Assembly (NCBI RefSeq): GCF_900111565.1 | Contig: NZ_FOIK01000004.1 | Span: 236,668-300,667 of the forward strand | DNA length: 64,000 nucleotides | Origin: Paenibacillus sp. NFR01 | Lineage (GTDB): Bacteria; Bacillota; Bacilli; Paenibacillales; Paenibacillaceae | Direction of reading: 5' to 3' | Position numbers and translations under genes: made by a program | Notes under the pieces: generated by a model | What the model was told of the DNA's origin: nothing | What the model saw: the letters and a program-made list of their open reading frames with translations, nothing else | Databases searched by the model: none | In this document: in pieces, positions 1 through 7,766 of the stretch | Layout of the letters: the number at the start of each line of letters is the position of its first letter | Position numbering within the stretch: position 1 is the stretch's first letter

Positions 1-420
1 CATGAGCACAGCGTGGAAAACCTGATGAACTCCAAAGTAAAGGTCATCACGCCAACCGAAATCACCGCGCTGCACGGAGACCAGTTCATCACCAAGGTGA
101 CCTTGTCCGACGTCAAAACCAAAGCGACCCAAGATATTGAAGTCGACAGCGTCATCGTGAACTTCGGCTTTGTCTCCTCGCTGGGACCGATCGCCGAGTG
201 GGGGATTGAAATCGACAGCAATTCCATCGTCGTGGACTCGCGCATGGAGACCAGCATTCCGGGTATTTTCGCCGCCGGCGACATTACGACCTATCCGGGC
301 AAGCTGAAGCTGATTGCGGTCGGGTTCGGCGAAGCGCCTACGGCTGTCAATAATGCCAAGGTATATATTGACCCCGATGCCAAGCTGTCCCCGGGACACA
401 GCAGCAGCCTGAAGCTTTAA
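1..420 (+). CDS. yumC: Ferredoxin--NADP reductase (YumC type), 3' part
   Basis: The reading frame is open from base 1 and ends with TAA at 418-420, so about 139 C-terminal residues are present of a family usually 330-350 aa long; the FAD-binding N-terminus lies outside the window. The visible part has the thioredoxin-reductase-like end of the family: the GIFAAGD motif that contacts FAD, followed by a helix with GFGEAPTAVNNA. Family members pass electrons between NADPH and ferredoxin or flavodoxin in the cytoplasm. A strong terminator follows. The next genes face the other way, so this is the last gene of its unit. Other thioredoxin-reductase-like flavoproteins share the fold, but the C-terminal sequence fits YumC best. 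Confidence 0.9.
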   Translation, partial: HEHSVENLMNSKVKVITPTEITALHGDQFITKVTLSDVKTKATQDIEVDSVIVNFGFVSSLGPIAEWGIEIDSNSIVVDSRMETSIPGIFAAGDITTYPGKLKLIAVGFGEAPTAVNNAKVYIDPDAKLSPGHSSSLKL

Positions 421-451
421 TCTTTGAACCGCAGCAGCATCTCTGAAAAAT

Positions 452-509
452 AAAAGGGTATCTGATCAGGCTGACGAGAATCGGCAATCTGACAGATACC
501 CTATTTTTG
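452..509 (+). terminator. Rho-independent terminator after yumC
   Basis: A stem with arms GGGTATCTG and CAGATACCC encloses a loop of about 27 bases and is followed by a short T run. It lies 30 bases past the yumC stop and before the convergent sda gene. Confidence 0.8.
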
Positions 510-564
510 TGCTGCGTGCGGCTTGTTTTTTGGGCGGCTAGTGCAAAGTAAAATGCTTTGCGTT

Positions 565-708
565 TCAGTGAAGAACCGCATGTTCTGGAGAGTGTAAGTT
601 CCGTTTGCGAATTTCAGCGAGCAATAGAGCTATGAAGTCATGCTCCAACTGCAGCTCAATCGCCCTAAAATAGGAATCAAGCAACATCTCATCTGACAAT
701 TCAACCAT
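565..708 (-). CDS. sda: Sporulation inhibitor Sda
   Basis: This 47-residue protein begins MVELSDEMLLDSYFRA and matches B. subtilis Sda (about 46 aa) in length and in the LSDE-LL-SYF-A pattern. Sda is a helical-hairpin checkpoint protein that binds the histidine kinase KinA (and KinB), blocks its autophosphorylation and so stops Spo0A activation when replication is under way or perturbed. The ATG has a purine-rich RBS about 9 bases upstream. A sigma-A-type promoter and a group of DnaA boxes lie directly upstream, as expected for a gene switched on by DnaA. The C-terminal tail after residue 38 differs from the Bacillus protein. Confidence 0.93.
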   Translation of the reverse strand: MVELSDEMLLDSYFRAIELQLEHDFIALLLAEIRKRNLHSPEHAVLH

Positions 709-746
709 AACGTTCACCTACCTTTCCTTTTTTTGAATCTGAATCT

Positions 747-775
747 ATCATATCAAACTAGCATTTTTCGAACAA
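747..775 (-). promoter_or_regulatory. Predicted sigma-A promoter of sda
   Basis: On the minus strand TTGTTC (770-775) and TATGAT (747-752) are separated by exactly 17 bases. The nearest DnaA box begins 10 bases upstream of the -35 element, and the -10 lies about 40 bases before the sda start codon. Confidence 0.65.
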
Positions 776-784
776 GCGTTCCCA

Positions 785-884
785 CTATCCACAAGCGACT
801 GTGGAAATCCTGTGCATAAAATGTGTGTAAGGTTCATAAAGCTCGATACTTCGCGGTGGACGATGGGGATAAAAGTTATACACA
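785..884. promoter_or_regulatory. Cluster of DnaA boxes upstream of sda
   Basis: Two perfect matches to TTATNCACA are present: TGTGCATAA (reverse strand) at 811-819 and TTATACACA at 876-884. One-mismatch copies lie at 785-793, 822-830 and 864-872, with another at 926-934. Such density within 150 bases is far above chance. In B. subtilis DnaA activates sda, linking initiation of replication to a block on sporulation; the same logic is inferred here from position. Confidence 0.75.
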
Positions 885-1015
885 GCCTAAAAGCTACACT
901 ATGCGACGTAAAAAAACTTTTTATTTGTTCATAAATTAGAAAATTTTCCCTCATAAAATGACAACAGCCAAACGCAATTCTATCGCATTCCCGGGCGGGT
1001 CGTCAATTCTTTTTG

Positions 1016-1678
1016 TTATTGTGGACGCGTGTTTACTTCCAGAATCCAGATGTGCCCGTTATGGTCGACGGCATAGTCGAACCCAAGCTCCCCGATCCCC
1101 GGAAAATGGCGTTCCATGCTCTCGATGCACACCAGCGTCAGCCGGCGCATTTCCGCTTTTTTGGCGGATGTCCGGACGCGCGGCAAGGATCTGCGCAGGC
1201 CCGACCGGCAGCTCATCATGGTACCGCCCTTGCATAGATTGGTGACAAATAACCCCGGGCGCGCCAGCCGTCCGACCATGGAGCGGAACTCCCAATGTGC
1301 CCCGTTCTTGACGACTTTGACCCGATAATCGATCGGCCGCCCGGCGATCCGGGCCAGCGAGATGCCCTGCTGCATCAAATATCGTCTTCTTAACTTTACG
1401 CGTTCCAACGCTCTCCGCATGGTGCCAAAATCGCTGTAAACGCGTGTGGACGACATGTAGGTGAATCCATACCCGCGCGCATCCCGAAACACTTTGATGA
1501 CCCCGTGCCCGCCGCCGCCTACGACAGGTTTGATCACCACATTTCCGTATGTTCTCAGCATTTGCAGCAGCCCTGCCGGGCTGTATCCCTTCGTTTTTGG
1601 AATGTAACCGGCAATCCGCGGATCGCTGAGCAACGCCTCGGTTTTCAGCCATTTGCTGGCCAGCTGTCTTCCCGCCAT
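1016..1678 (-). CDS. YheC/YheD-type ATP-grasp protein, short form
   Basis: The 220-residue product reads as an ATP-grasp domain: an IKPVVGGGGHG glycine-rich nucleotide loop at residues 49-59, a central beta region, and the C-terminal FDYAVD...LEVNTRP segment (about 200-219) whose Glu and Asn would hold Mg-ATP. It resembles YheC/YheD endospore coat-associated proteins, which are usually 360-450 aa; only the ATP-grasp part is here and the N-terminal half is absent. Substrate is unknown for the family. It lies upstream of sda in the same direction, but with 300 bases and an independent promoter between. Function is inferred from domain only. Confidence 0.75.
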   Translation of the reverse strand: MAGRQLASKWLKTEALLSDPRIAGYIPKTKGYSPAGLLQMLRTYGNVVIKPVVGGGGHGVIKVFRDARGYGFTYMSSTRVYSDFGTMRRALERVKLRRRYLMQQGISLARIAGRPIDYRVKVVKNGAHWEFRSMVGRLARPGLFVTNLCKGGTMMSCRSGLRRSLPRVRTSAKKAEMRRLTLVCIESMERHFPGIGELGFDYAVDHNGHIWILEVNTRPQ

Positions 1679-1777
1679 TGTCCTCCCTCTCCTTTCGCCT
1701 CCTAGCCTACCCTATACTGTACTCAGAAAAGCGCCGTGCTTCCTGTATGATTGTCCGTGTAAGAAGGCGCTCACAGC

Positions 1778-1810
1778 AAAAAAGGGCATATGGCGTACTG
1801 CCTTATGCCC
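1778..1810 (-). terminator. Terminator of the Nudix-led minus-strand unit
   Basis: On the minus strand GGGCATAAGGCAG pairs imperfectly with CGCCATATGCCC and is followed by six T. It lies about 100 bases past the end of the Nudix gene at 1912. I see nothing else in 1679-1911. Confidence 0.75.
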
Positions 1811-1911
1811 CGGGAGTTCGGCCGGGCGGTCTATGAAGCGGAAATCCATAGCCTATTTAATCATCAATCTTTCGGCTGCAGTTCAGGTCTTAACCCTCTC
1901 TGCCTCTTTTT

Positions 1912-2370
1912 TCAGCAGAGGATGACATGCTCTTCGGCCATCCCATCCTCATACCGGTCCATATGCGTCTCGAAGCAGCCTTCTCCCAGCAGCAAAGGAA
2001 TTCTCCGCCGGAAGTTCGCCTGCATTGGAATATGCTCCAGCTCGGAGAGCGGAATCCAGCTTGGCTTGCCTTCCCGGCTCTCCGTCTTTAACTCTCCCGA
2101 ATATTCATACGTTATGTAATTAAAAATCATATACCGTTCGTCGCCCGGATTCATATATTCGGCAATTCCCTTAAATTGCAAATGGGATACGTCCAGCCCC
2201 GTCTCTTCCTTCACTTCCCGGATGGCGCACTGGATCGGACTCTCCCGGAACTCGACGCGGCCGCCTGGAGCAATGAACCCCCGGAAGTCGCCATGCTGCC
2301 GGTCGAGCAACAGGAGCCCGTCTTTTCCAATAATCAAACAAACCGTATACAGCTTAATGTTCTCCGCCAT
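1912..2370 (-). CDS. Nudix hydrolase (MutT-like)
   Basis: The Nudix box is complete: G37-x5-E43-x7-R51-E-V-K-E55-E56-T-G58, the Mg-binding loop of enzymes that cleave nucleoside diphosphates linked to another group. The 152-residue length is typical of small MutT-like proteins; the substrate cannot be told. The ATG at 2370 is chosen over one 6 bases upstream because GAGAGG sits 8 bases before it. This is the last gene in a long minus-strand run of small enzymes and lies 81 bases after a second Nudix gene, with which it is probably co-transcribed. Confidence 0.87.
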   Translation of the reverse strand: MAENIKLYTVCLIIGKDGLLLLDRQHGDFRGFIAPGGRVEFRESPIQCAIREVKEETGLDVSHLQFKGIAEYMNPGDERYMIFNYITYEYSGELKTESREGKPSWIPLSELEHIPMQANFRRRIPLLLGEGCFETHMDRYEDGMAEEHVILC

Positions 2371-2451
2371 GTTCATTCCCTCTCGCTGCACCGCCTTCGC
2401 CGATCTTCGGACCTGAGCTAATACTCACCTGGGTTCCCATCCTTTCTAACT

Positions 2452-2955
2452 TCAAGCATGCCGCTCGTCCTCGATATCGTAGCCATGCTTCACCGTTCCA
2501 AGGACAGGAAAACGCTTGATTAACGCCTCCACTACCGGCTTGACCGGCGGGCTGATCTCCGCAGGAAGTTCCGCAATATCGAAAAAGCGGTATTCCTGAC
2601 TCTCCTCGTCCATCTTTAATTTGCCGGAATAGCGGGTACAAACATATACGACATCCAGGTTATGCACCTCATCGCCATTCGGGTAGATGTAATGCAGCCG
2701 TTCTCCTGAGAAAATATCAAAGATACTCAGCGCGTCCGCCGTCAACCCGGTCTCTTCCCGCAGCTCCCTGCGCGCTGTCTCTTCCGTGCTTTCCCCCAGG
2801 TCCATGCCGCCGCCGGGAAAACACCAGCAGCTGTTATCCGTCCTTCTCAGCATCAGCACCTGTCGCTGACCATTCAGCACGATGACGCTCGCACCGCATA
2901 GCAATAACGGTTTGTGCCCGATAAGTTTGCGCATTTCCTGCACGTAACCGCCCAA
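2452..2955 (-). CDS. Nudix hydrolase
   Basis: The 167-residue protein carries the full Nudix signature (G49-x5-E55-x7-R63-E-L-R-E67-E68-T-G70). The TTG start at 2955 is supported by AAGGAGG located 8 bases upstream. It follows a PPOX flavoprotein gene by 34 bases. It is not a recent duplicate of the neighbouring Nudix gene, because the sequences outside the box differ strongly. Substrate unknown. Confidence 0.87.
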   Translation of the reverse strand: MGGYVQEMRKLIGHKPLLLCGASVIVLNGQRQVLMLRRTDNSCWCFPGGGMDLGESTEETARRELREETGLTADALSIFDIFSGERLHYIYPNGDEVHNLDVVYVCTRYSGKLKMDEESQEYRFFDIAELPAEISPPVKPVVEALIKRFPVLGTVKHGYDIEDERHA

Positions 2956-2989
2956 AGTTCACCCCTCCTTTTCGCCGTTCGTTATCCTT

Positions 2990-3622
2990 TTAGTACAGGC
3001 GTTTGGTGTAGCTTTCCTGCTGGCTGGCCCGGATGGCTTCCTCAGTGAACTTCTCCGACTTGACATGCGCAGCCAGAATCGCCGGCACGGACGGCAATTC
3101 TTCCGTCGCCATCCAAGACGAAGGCTCCCATAGATGGGAACGCATAAAAGCCTTCGCGCAGTGGATAAAACATTCCTCCACCTGGACGCCGATCCCGAGC
3201 AGCGGCCGCTTCTCCTTGGCTTCCATCCGCGCCAGAATGTCCTCATCGCGGATAATAAACGCCCTGCCGTTGATCCGCAGCGTCTCCTTCAAGCCGGGAA
3301 TTACGAATACCATTCCAACCTGCGGATTCTCCAAAATATTGCGCAGGGAATCGATTCTGCGGTTGCCCTGCCGTTCAGGAATGACCAGATGATGATCGTC
3401 CACTACCAGCACGGATCCCGGCGCATCGCCCCGCGGCGACACATCGCAGAAGCCAGCGGCATCGGAGGTCGCCAGGAAAAACAGCGGCGACAGCCCGATA
3501 AAATTCCGGCAATGCTCATCGAGATGCCCGATGACCTTTTTCTGCACAAGTTCACTCGGATACCCCAAAAGCGCACGAATTTCTTCCTCGGACGTGATGA
3601 TCTCTTGAAATGGATGATTCAT
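2990..3622 (-). CDS. Pyridoxamine 5'-phosphate oxidase-family flavoprotein
   Basis: The protein (210 aa) has the split-barrel FMN-binding fold signature of the PPOX superfamily: a strand with LFFLATSDAAGFCDVSPRGD (about 47-66), LVIPERQGNRRIDSLRNILENPQVG (79-103) and a C-terminal helix region. It resembles the MSMEG_1061/DR2398 type of FMN-dependent oxidoreductases, for which no substrate is established. Its ATG overlaps the stop of the upstream kinase-like gene by 4 bases (ATGA), which implies translational coupling. Confidence 0.85.
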   Translation of the reverse strand: MNHPFQEIITSEEEIRALLGYPSELVQKKVIGHLDEHCRNFIGLSPLFFLATSDAAGFCDVSPRGDAPGSVLVVDDHHLVIPERQGNRRIDSLRNILENPQVGMVFVIPGLKETLRINGRAFIIRDEDILARMEAKEKRPLLGIGVQVEECFIHCAKAFMRSHLWEPSSWMATEELPSVPAILAAHVKSEKFTEEAIRASQQESYTKRLY

Positions 3623-4626
3623 AAGCTGTTCCTCGATTCTTGGTTAGTTATACCGGTCATGCCCCGGTAGGCATCCAGCGACTTCGAGACCAGCTCCTGT
3701 TCCTGAATGCCGTAATGCGTATAAAGTTTGACCGGGAAAAAAATGCCCTCCATGATGGCCGTGCGGACATCTGCCGCAAACTGGGCATCATCGTAAATCT
3801 CTCTTATGTGTTGGTTGAGAGCTTGGTAGTACTGATCGAAAATACGGAACGTCGCTTCCGGGCCATGAAACAGGTCATGCACAAACAACATCATTAAATC
3901 CTCGGTGCATAAGCCAAGCTTTACCGCTTCCAGATCAATGAGGCACAACTTGCCCTGCGTGCTTAACGGATATAATAGATTGCCGACGTTCAAATCGCCA
4001 TGGATCAGCGTCGTATTGCGGAATGCCGCAACCCGCTCCATATGGGCCGGGGCTTGTTCACGCAAACCGCTTAGGCTTTCCTCATAAAGGCCAAACTGTT
4101 CATCGCCAAAAGAGTAGGGATTCCGCTTTTTAAACTCCTGGTAATCCCGCTCCAGATATCCAAGATGCCGGAGGTATTCTTCGAGATTGGCCAAATGCTG
4201 CGGCGGAGCTATTTCGCGGCTGCCCCATGAAACCGCATGGAACTGTGCAATGCTTTCGATTATAGCTGCCCGCTTAACCGGATCGACAGGTACCTCCCAG
4301 TCAGCCAGGCTGCGGTGCGTTTCAGCCAAGTGATCCATCAGCAAAATGCTTTCTTGCGCGGACGGATCATAATCGTTGTAATAGACTTTCGGAAGCGGTA
4401 CGTCCTTACCGGCGTAATGCTTGTACATTTTATTCTCATAGGTTAGCGCTTCCGATGCTGTGCATTTCTCAACAAGCGCAAGGGAGCCATGCGACTGTTT
4501 CCGCACATCAAAGCGGGTGAGCGCGGCGCGGTCCCGCCGGTCATGTCCGGTAGCTTGGATATTTTGAATGCCGGAAACGCCGCTTAATTGCAATGCCTCA
4601 CGAATCTGCTCTTCCTGCAAAGGCAT
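3619..4626 (-). CDS. APH-family phosphotransferase
   Basis: A protein-kinase-like aminoglycoside/choline phosphotransferase fold is shown by the Brenner motif HGDLNVGN (H209-N216, with catalytic D211) and the metal-binding LIDLEA (D231). The length of 335 aa is normal. Members phosphorylate antibiotics or small alcohols such as choline or homoserine; the substrate here is unknown and a resistance role is not shown. GGGAGGGG precedes the ATG. It is translationally coupled to the PPOX gene downstream. Confidence 0.85.
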   Translation of the reverse strand: MPLQEEQIREALQLSGVSGIQNIQATGHDRRDRAALTRFDVRKQSHGSLALVEKCTASEALTYENKMYKHYAGKDVPLPKVYYNDYDPSAQESILLMDHLAETHRSLADWEVPVDPVKRAAIIESIAQFHAVSWGSREIAPPQHLANLEEYLRHLGYLERDYQEFKKRNPYSFGDEQFGLYEESLSGLREQAPAHMERVAAFRNTTLIHGDLNVGNLLYPLSTQGKLCLIDLEAVKLGLCTEDLMMLFVHDLFHGPEATFRIFDQYYQALNQHIREIYDDAQFAADVRTAIMEGIFFPVKLYTHYGIQEQELVSKSLDAYRGMTGITNQESRNSL

Positions 4627-4646
4627 ATGGTCTGCTCCCCTCCCTT

Positions 4647-5078
4647 CTAAAAGTCGATCATCGCTCCGTACTCGTTAAACACCCCGGTCGGATTCCAGGC
4701 GACTTCCCACAGGTTATTTTCCGGGTCCATAAAATGTCCCGTCCGGCCGCCCCAGACCGCATCATGCGGTTCCTTGAGGATTTTGCCGCCTTTGTCCCGG
4801 ATCTGGCTCATCACATTATCGACCTGGGCAGCTTCGGTTACGTTCAGCGACAACGTTACGCCTTTAAACGTTCCCGGAGTCTCGCTCAACTCAAGACCCG
4901 CGTCCTCCAGCATCGACTTCAGCGGATAAATGGACAGCAACACGCCGGCCGTCTTGAATACGGCGTAATCATCCGAGCTGATTTCCGTTTCCGCCCAGCC
5001 CAGACCCAGATAAAATCTGCGCAGTACCGCCACATCGTAAGCACCGATCGTCAACAAGCTGATTTTTGCCGGTATCAT
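4647..5078 (-). CDS. VOC-family (glyoxalase/bleomycin-resistance-like) protein
   Basis: The 143-residue sequence shows two beta-alpha-beta-beta-beta half-repeats of the vicinal-oxygen-chelate fold, with DVAVLRRFYLGLGW near residues 14-27 and the terminal GHFMDPENNLWEVAWNP (114-130), whose Glu is a typical metal ligand of the family. Role may be isomerase, dioxygenase or ligand sequestration; it cannot be fixed from sequence. AAGGA lies upstream of the ATG. It is 20 bases upstream of the APH gene and probably shares its transcript. Confidence 0.85.
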   Translation of the reverse strand: MIPAKISLLTIGAYDVAVLRRFYLGLGWAETEISSDDYAVFKTAGVLLSIYPLKSMLEDAGLELSETPGTFKGVTLSLNVTEAAQVDNVMSQIRDKGGKILKEPHDAVWGGRTGHFMDPENNLWEVAWNPTGVFNEYGAMIDF

Positions 5079-5104
5079 GATTGGATTCCTTCTTTCGAGT
5101 AATG

Positions 5105-5572
5105 TTAGGCTCCGTCTAGTCCAAGCTCCATGGGTATGAAGCGGATGCCATGGACCGCCTGTTCTTCCTGAACGGGAATGAACCCGTTGCCGCGGTAAAA
5201 ACCGACGGAATTGGGCGATGAATTCACCGTTACCGTCTTGGCTCCCAATTGTTCCAGATACCCCGCCGCATGCCGAAGCAAACTTGTCCCAATGCCCGCC
5301 CCGCGGAAATCATTATGGATAAAAAGCATGGAGATATGCTGAACGTTCCTCACTTCGATCATACCGGCGAGCCGCCCGTCACAGTAGGCAACAAACATCT
5401 GATGATCCTTGCCGAATCTCTCTTGAACGGCCCTCGCGTCGATAAACTTGTAAAACTGTTGAATGCCTTCGGGGGTGTACCATGGAGCAATCTGCTCGTC
5501 AAACGATTCATGGACCAATTGCAGGATCGGCGCCAATTCGGTAATCCCCGGCGTACGGATATCCGTATTCAT
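5105..5572 (-). CDS. GNAT-family N-acetyltransferase
   Basis: Motif A for acetyl-CoA binding is present (DFRGAGIGTSLLRHA, about residues 89-103), preceded by the beta-4 strand HISMLFIHN, and motif B follows with VNSSPNSVGFYRGNGF. The 155-residue length is typical. The substrate is unknown. The gene starts two bases before the stop of the C39-like gene is finished being read, so the two are effectively adjacent in one transcript. Confidence 0.87.
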   Translation of the reverse strand: MNTDIRTPGITELAPILQLVHESFDEQIAPWYTPEGIQQFYKFIDARAVQERFGKDHQMFVAYCDGRLAGMIEVRNVQHISMLFIHNDFRGAGIGTSLLRHAAGYLEQLGAKTVTVNSSPNSVGFYRGNGFIPVQEEQAVHGIRFIPMELGLDGA

Positions 5573-5574
5573 TA

Positions 5575-6015
5575 CTATTTTACACCCCCCGTTTCCGCTC
5601 GCTGCACGATAATATAGCTATTCCGGTTAAAGGGCAGCCAGGTCTGCCATAGTGCCTGGAGCTCGCCAATGGAGATTTTACGGTTATACAGCGTCTCCTT
5701 GCAGTTGGCCCTATACGCCAGCGAATCCGCCAAGTAAAAAAACACTTCATCATAGCCCACGACCGGCACAAAATGCAGATAGCGTTTGCCAGGAACTTCG
5801 CGGATAAAAGTCCCGAAGTGTCTCAGAACATAAGCGCTGGAGAATGCGGCGCATTTAACATGCTGCTGCAGGTCAACCCGGTTGGCGGAGGGAATGAGAT
5901 GAGCAGGAGGAACGGTGCGGGAGAGGCCGGAGTCTTTTTTCGGAAAAGGATAATAGTAGAGCAAAATCAACGCCGTAGCTGCAACCCATATTAATAGAAG
6001 GGAAATGGCTAACAT
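5575..6015 (-). CDS. Membrane-anchored C39-like peptidase, shortened
   Basis: Residues 3-22 form a membrane anchor. DLQQHVKCAAFSSAYVLRHFG (48-68) looks like the helix carrying the catalytic Cys (C55) of bacteriocin-peptidase-like (C39) proteins, and HFVPVVGYDE (81-90) like the catalytic His strand, followed by FFYLADSL. Only 26 residues separate Cys and His, where C39-like domains usually have 60 or more, so the core seems to carry an in-frame internal deletion. Activity is therefore doubtful. GAGGAGG precedes the ATG. The family assignment rests on these two motifs only. Confidence 0.6.
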   Translation of the reverse strand: MLAISLLLIWVAATALILLYYYPFPKKDSGLSRTVPPAHLIPSANRVDLQQHVKCAAFSSAYVLRHFGTFIREVPGKRYLHFVPVVGYDEVFFYLADSLAYRANCKETLYNRKISIGELQALWQTWLPFNRNSYIIVQRAETGGVK

Positions 6016-6017
6016 TG

Positions 6018-6458
6018 CTATTGCCTCCTCTCACGAACCCATTTCGTTTGGCCGGCTTGGCAGATGCCGTACCCGATCGCAGCCCCGGCAGTATTCAAAA
6101 TCACGTCGTCGACGTCAAAAGTGCCCCGCAGCGACAACATCTGCACCAGCTCCAGCAAGAACAGCGCAAAAATGAAGCCTGCAATGAACCGGCCCCAAGA
6201 CACTCGGACAATCATCGGCACGGCCAATCCAAACGGAATAAACACGCCGATGTTACCAAGCAAATTGATTGCCGATGCCCGCAGATTGAAATCGTTCACG
6301 TTCAAATACTGCTTCATGGTATGAAACGGAATCAGGTTGTACGTATATTCTTCAAGCCGATGCGAGCTTCGGCCGAACCCCCAGAACATCCAGTACAGCA
6401 GCAACAGCAGGTATGCGGTGATGAGCACAACAATGATTTTTCTAAGCATGGTATTCAC
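6018..6458 (-). CDS. VanZ-family membrane protein
   Basis: The 146-residue protein has four predicted membrane helices and the VanZ signatures NLIPF (about 42-46), NLLGNIGVFIPFG (66-78) and the acidic DVDDVILNTAGAAIGY (117-132) before the last helix. VanZ of enterococci gives low-level teicoplanin resistance; most homologues are uncharacterised. The GTG start at 6458 is placed 10 bases after AGGAG; the in-frame ATG 9 bases later is an alternative. The stop is 2 bases from the start of the C39-like gene. Confidence 0.88.
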   Translation of the reverse strand: MNTMLRKIIVVLITAYLLLLLYWMFWGFGRSSHRLEEYTYNLIPFHTMKQYLNVNDFNLRASAINLLGNIGVFIPFGLAVPMIVRVSWGRFIAGFIFALFLLELVQMLSLRGTFDVDDVILNTAGAAIGYGICQAGQTKWVRERRQ

Positions 6459-6534
6459 TGCGATTAATCTCCTGGTTGAAAAGGGAATGTTTTCTACTTA
6501 TTATATTCTTATTCTATGAGAGGGGGAAACGTAG

Positions 6535-6792
6535 ATGAAGAAGAAACTCATCGTAATATGCGGCATCCTGTTGCTGGCATTAAATGCTTCTTCGGTAAAT
6601 GCGGCAACAAAAGCCGAGAAATTTAAAAACTGTACGGAACTGAATGGGGTATACAAAGGCGGCGTCGCCCAATCTTCGGACGTCAAAAACCAAGGCGGCA
6701 AAACCAAATACAAACCTTATGTATCCAAAGAGCTTTATGATCTAAACCGCAAGATGGATCGGGATAAAGATTTGATTGCCTGTGAAAAATAA
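6535..6792 (+). CDS. Secreted Excalibur-domain protein
   Basis: An 85-residue exported protein with a signal peptide (about residues 1-23, cleavage near VNA-A) followed by a single Excalibur domain: FKNCTELN at 30-37 and the calcium-loop-like DRDKDLIACE at 75-84 (D75, D77, D79, E84), with C33 and C83 probably bridged. The domain is an extracellular calcium-binding module related to EF-hands and often found with surface nucleases. It is a lone plus-strand gene in a minus-strand run. GAGGGGG precedes the ATG. Confidence 0.85.
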   Translation: MKKKLIVICGILLLALNASSVNAATKAEKFKNCTELNGVYKGGVAQSSDVKNQGGKTKYKPYVSKELYDLNRKMDRDKDLIACEK

Positions 6793-6804
6793 CCGGGCCA
6801 AACA

Positions 6805-7338
6805 TCAGTCCTCCAGCTTATACCCGTATTTATCCATCAACTTATGGGATAATCCCAGCGCTTCCTGCCGGTTCTGCGCGGGTGCGGCAATCATAAAGCC
6901 GTCGGACGGCGACCAGGTTTTGGCGTCCCCGTTCTTGAGCACGTTGATGCTGAATTGTGTAAGGTCATCATTGGCGAAAAACATGCCATAAATGTATCCG
7001 TCGGCGGTTACCGCCCCCTGATCATTGATGGTACGAAAGCCGGAATAAACTGGACTGGCGTTCTCTCCATCGTACATAATCTCCAGTGCGCTCCGGTCAT
7101 TCGGCACTTTGGGAACACTGTTTCCGGTAAAGTCGATCGTTCCCCGAAATGATTTTTTACCGGTTACATGACTTCGCAGCTTACCGTCGATATGCACTTT
7201 AACCTTCTCCGCCATCTGCTCGTTGCCCAGTTGATAGTAAACTCCTTCCAGCGTGACTTCGTAGTGCTTGGGCGTGAAATACCAGATTCCAAAAGCAGCC
7301 ACGATCAGGGCCAGTACGGCGAGCATCTTGGATTTCAT
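6805..7338 (-). CDS. Membrane-anchored hypothetical protein
   Basis: I do not recognise this 177-residue protein. An N-terminal hydrophobic helix (5-22, no lipobox Cys) anchors or exports it; the rest is a predicted beta-rich extracytoplasmic domain with YEVTLEGVYYQLGN, FRGTIDFTGN and a hydrophilic C-terminus. It overlaps the GNAT gene upstream by 4 bases, so it belongs to the accessory operon-like run. It converges with the Excalibur gene at a distance of 12 bases. Confidence 0.7.
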   Translation of the reverse strand: MKSKMLAVLALIVAAFGIWYFTPKHYEVTLEGVYYQLGNEQMAEKVKVHIDGKLRSHVTGKKSFRGTIDFTGNSVPKVPNDRSALEIMYDGENASPVYSGFRTINDQGAVTADGYIYGMFFANDDLTQFSINVLKNGDAKTWSPSDGFMIAAPAQNRQEALGLSHKLMDKYGYKLED

Positions 7339-7766
7339 GCTTCCTCCTTCATGCTTTTCGTCATTACGGCTTCTGTTGTTACTGCGTAACCGGCTTTGCT
7401 ATAGGCTTTTTGAGCTTGCCCGTTGCTTGCACTCGTCAGGATTTTGACCGAATCCGCCCCCCGTTTGGCGAGTTCTTCTTCCAGGCACCGGATTAACCCC
7501 TGCGCATAGCCGTTTCCGCGTGCTTCTTCCCGGACATACATTTCCGTAATTTCGCCTTGCAGCTCCGAATAGCAAAAGGATTGGAAGAACTGGGCGCACG
7601 CAAAGCCGACAACAGTATTGCCATCGACCGCCACAGCCACGAGTTCATTCGAGTGCCGCAGGCTATTGATCACACCGGGAGGGTCCCGCTCTACGCCGTT
7701 GAACAAAACATTCAGTTCGCTTAGTGCCGCCGCATCTTCTTCCGTCGCCATCCGGATCGTCGTCAT
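7335..7766 (-). CDS. GNAT-family N-acetyltransferase
   Basis: Motif A reads MYVREEARGNGYAQGLIRCL (about 76-95), an R-G-N-G-Y-A variant of the acetyl-CoA pyrophosphate loop, followed by ILTSASNGQAQKAYSKAGY in motif B. The general arrangement resembles AAC(6')-type acetyltransferases, but that similarity is too weak to give a substrate. Its start overlaps the stop of the upstream Nudix gene and its stop overlaps the next start (ATGA in both cases). Confidence 0.85.
   Translation of the reverse strand: MTTIRMATEEDAAALSELNVLFNGVERDPPGVINSLRHSNELVAVAVDGNTVVGFACAQFFQSFCYSELQGEITEMYVREEARGNGYAQGLIRCLEEELAKRGADSVKILTSASNGQAQKAYSKAGYAVTTEAVMTKSMKEEA

Noticed and set aside
748..954. A 68-codon minus-strand frame upstream of sda
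   Set aside because: It overlaps the DnaA-box cluster and the sda promoter, has no RBS and no conserved look.
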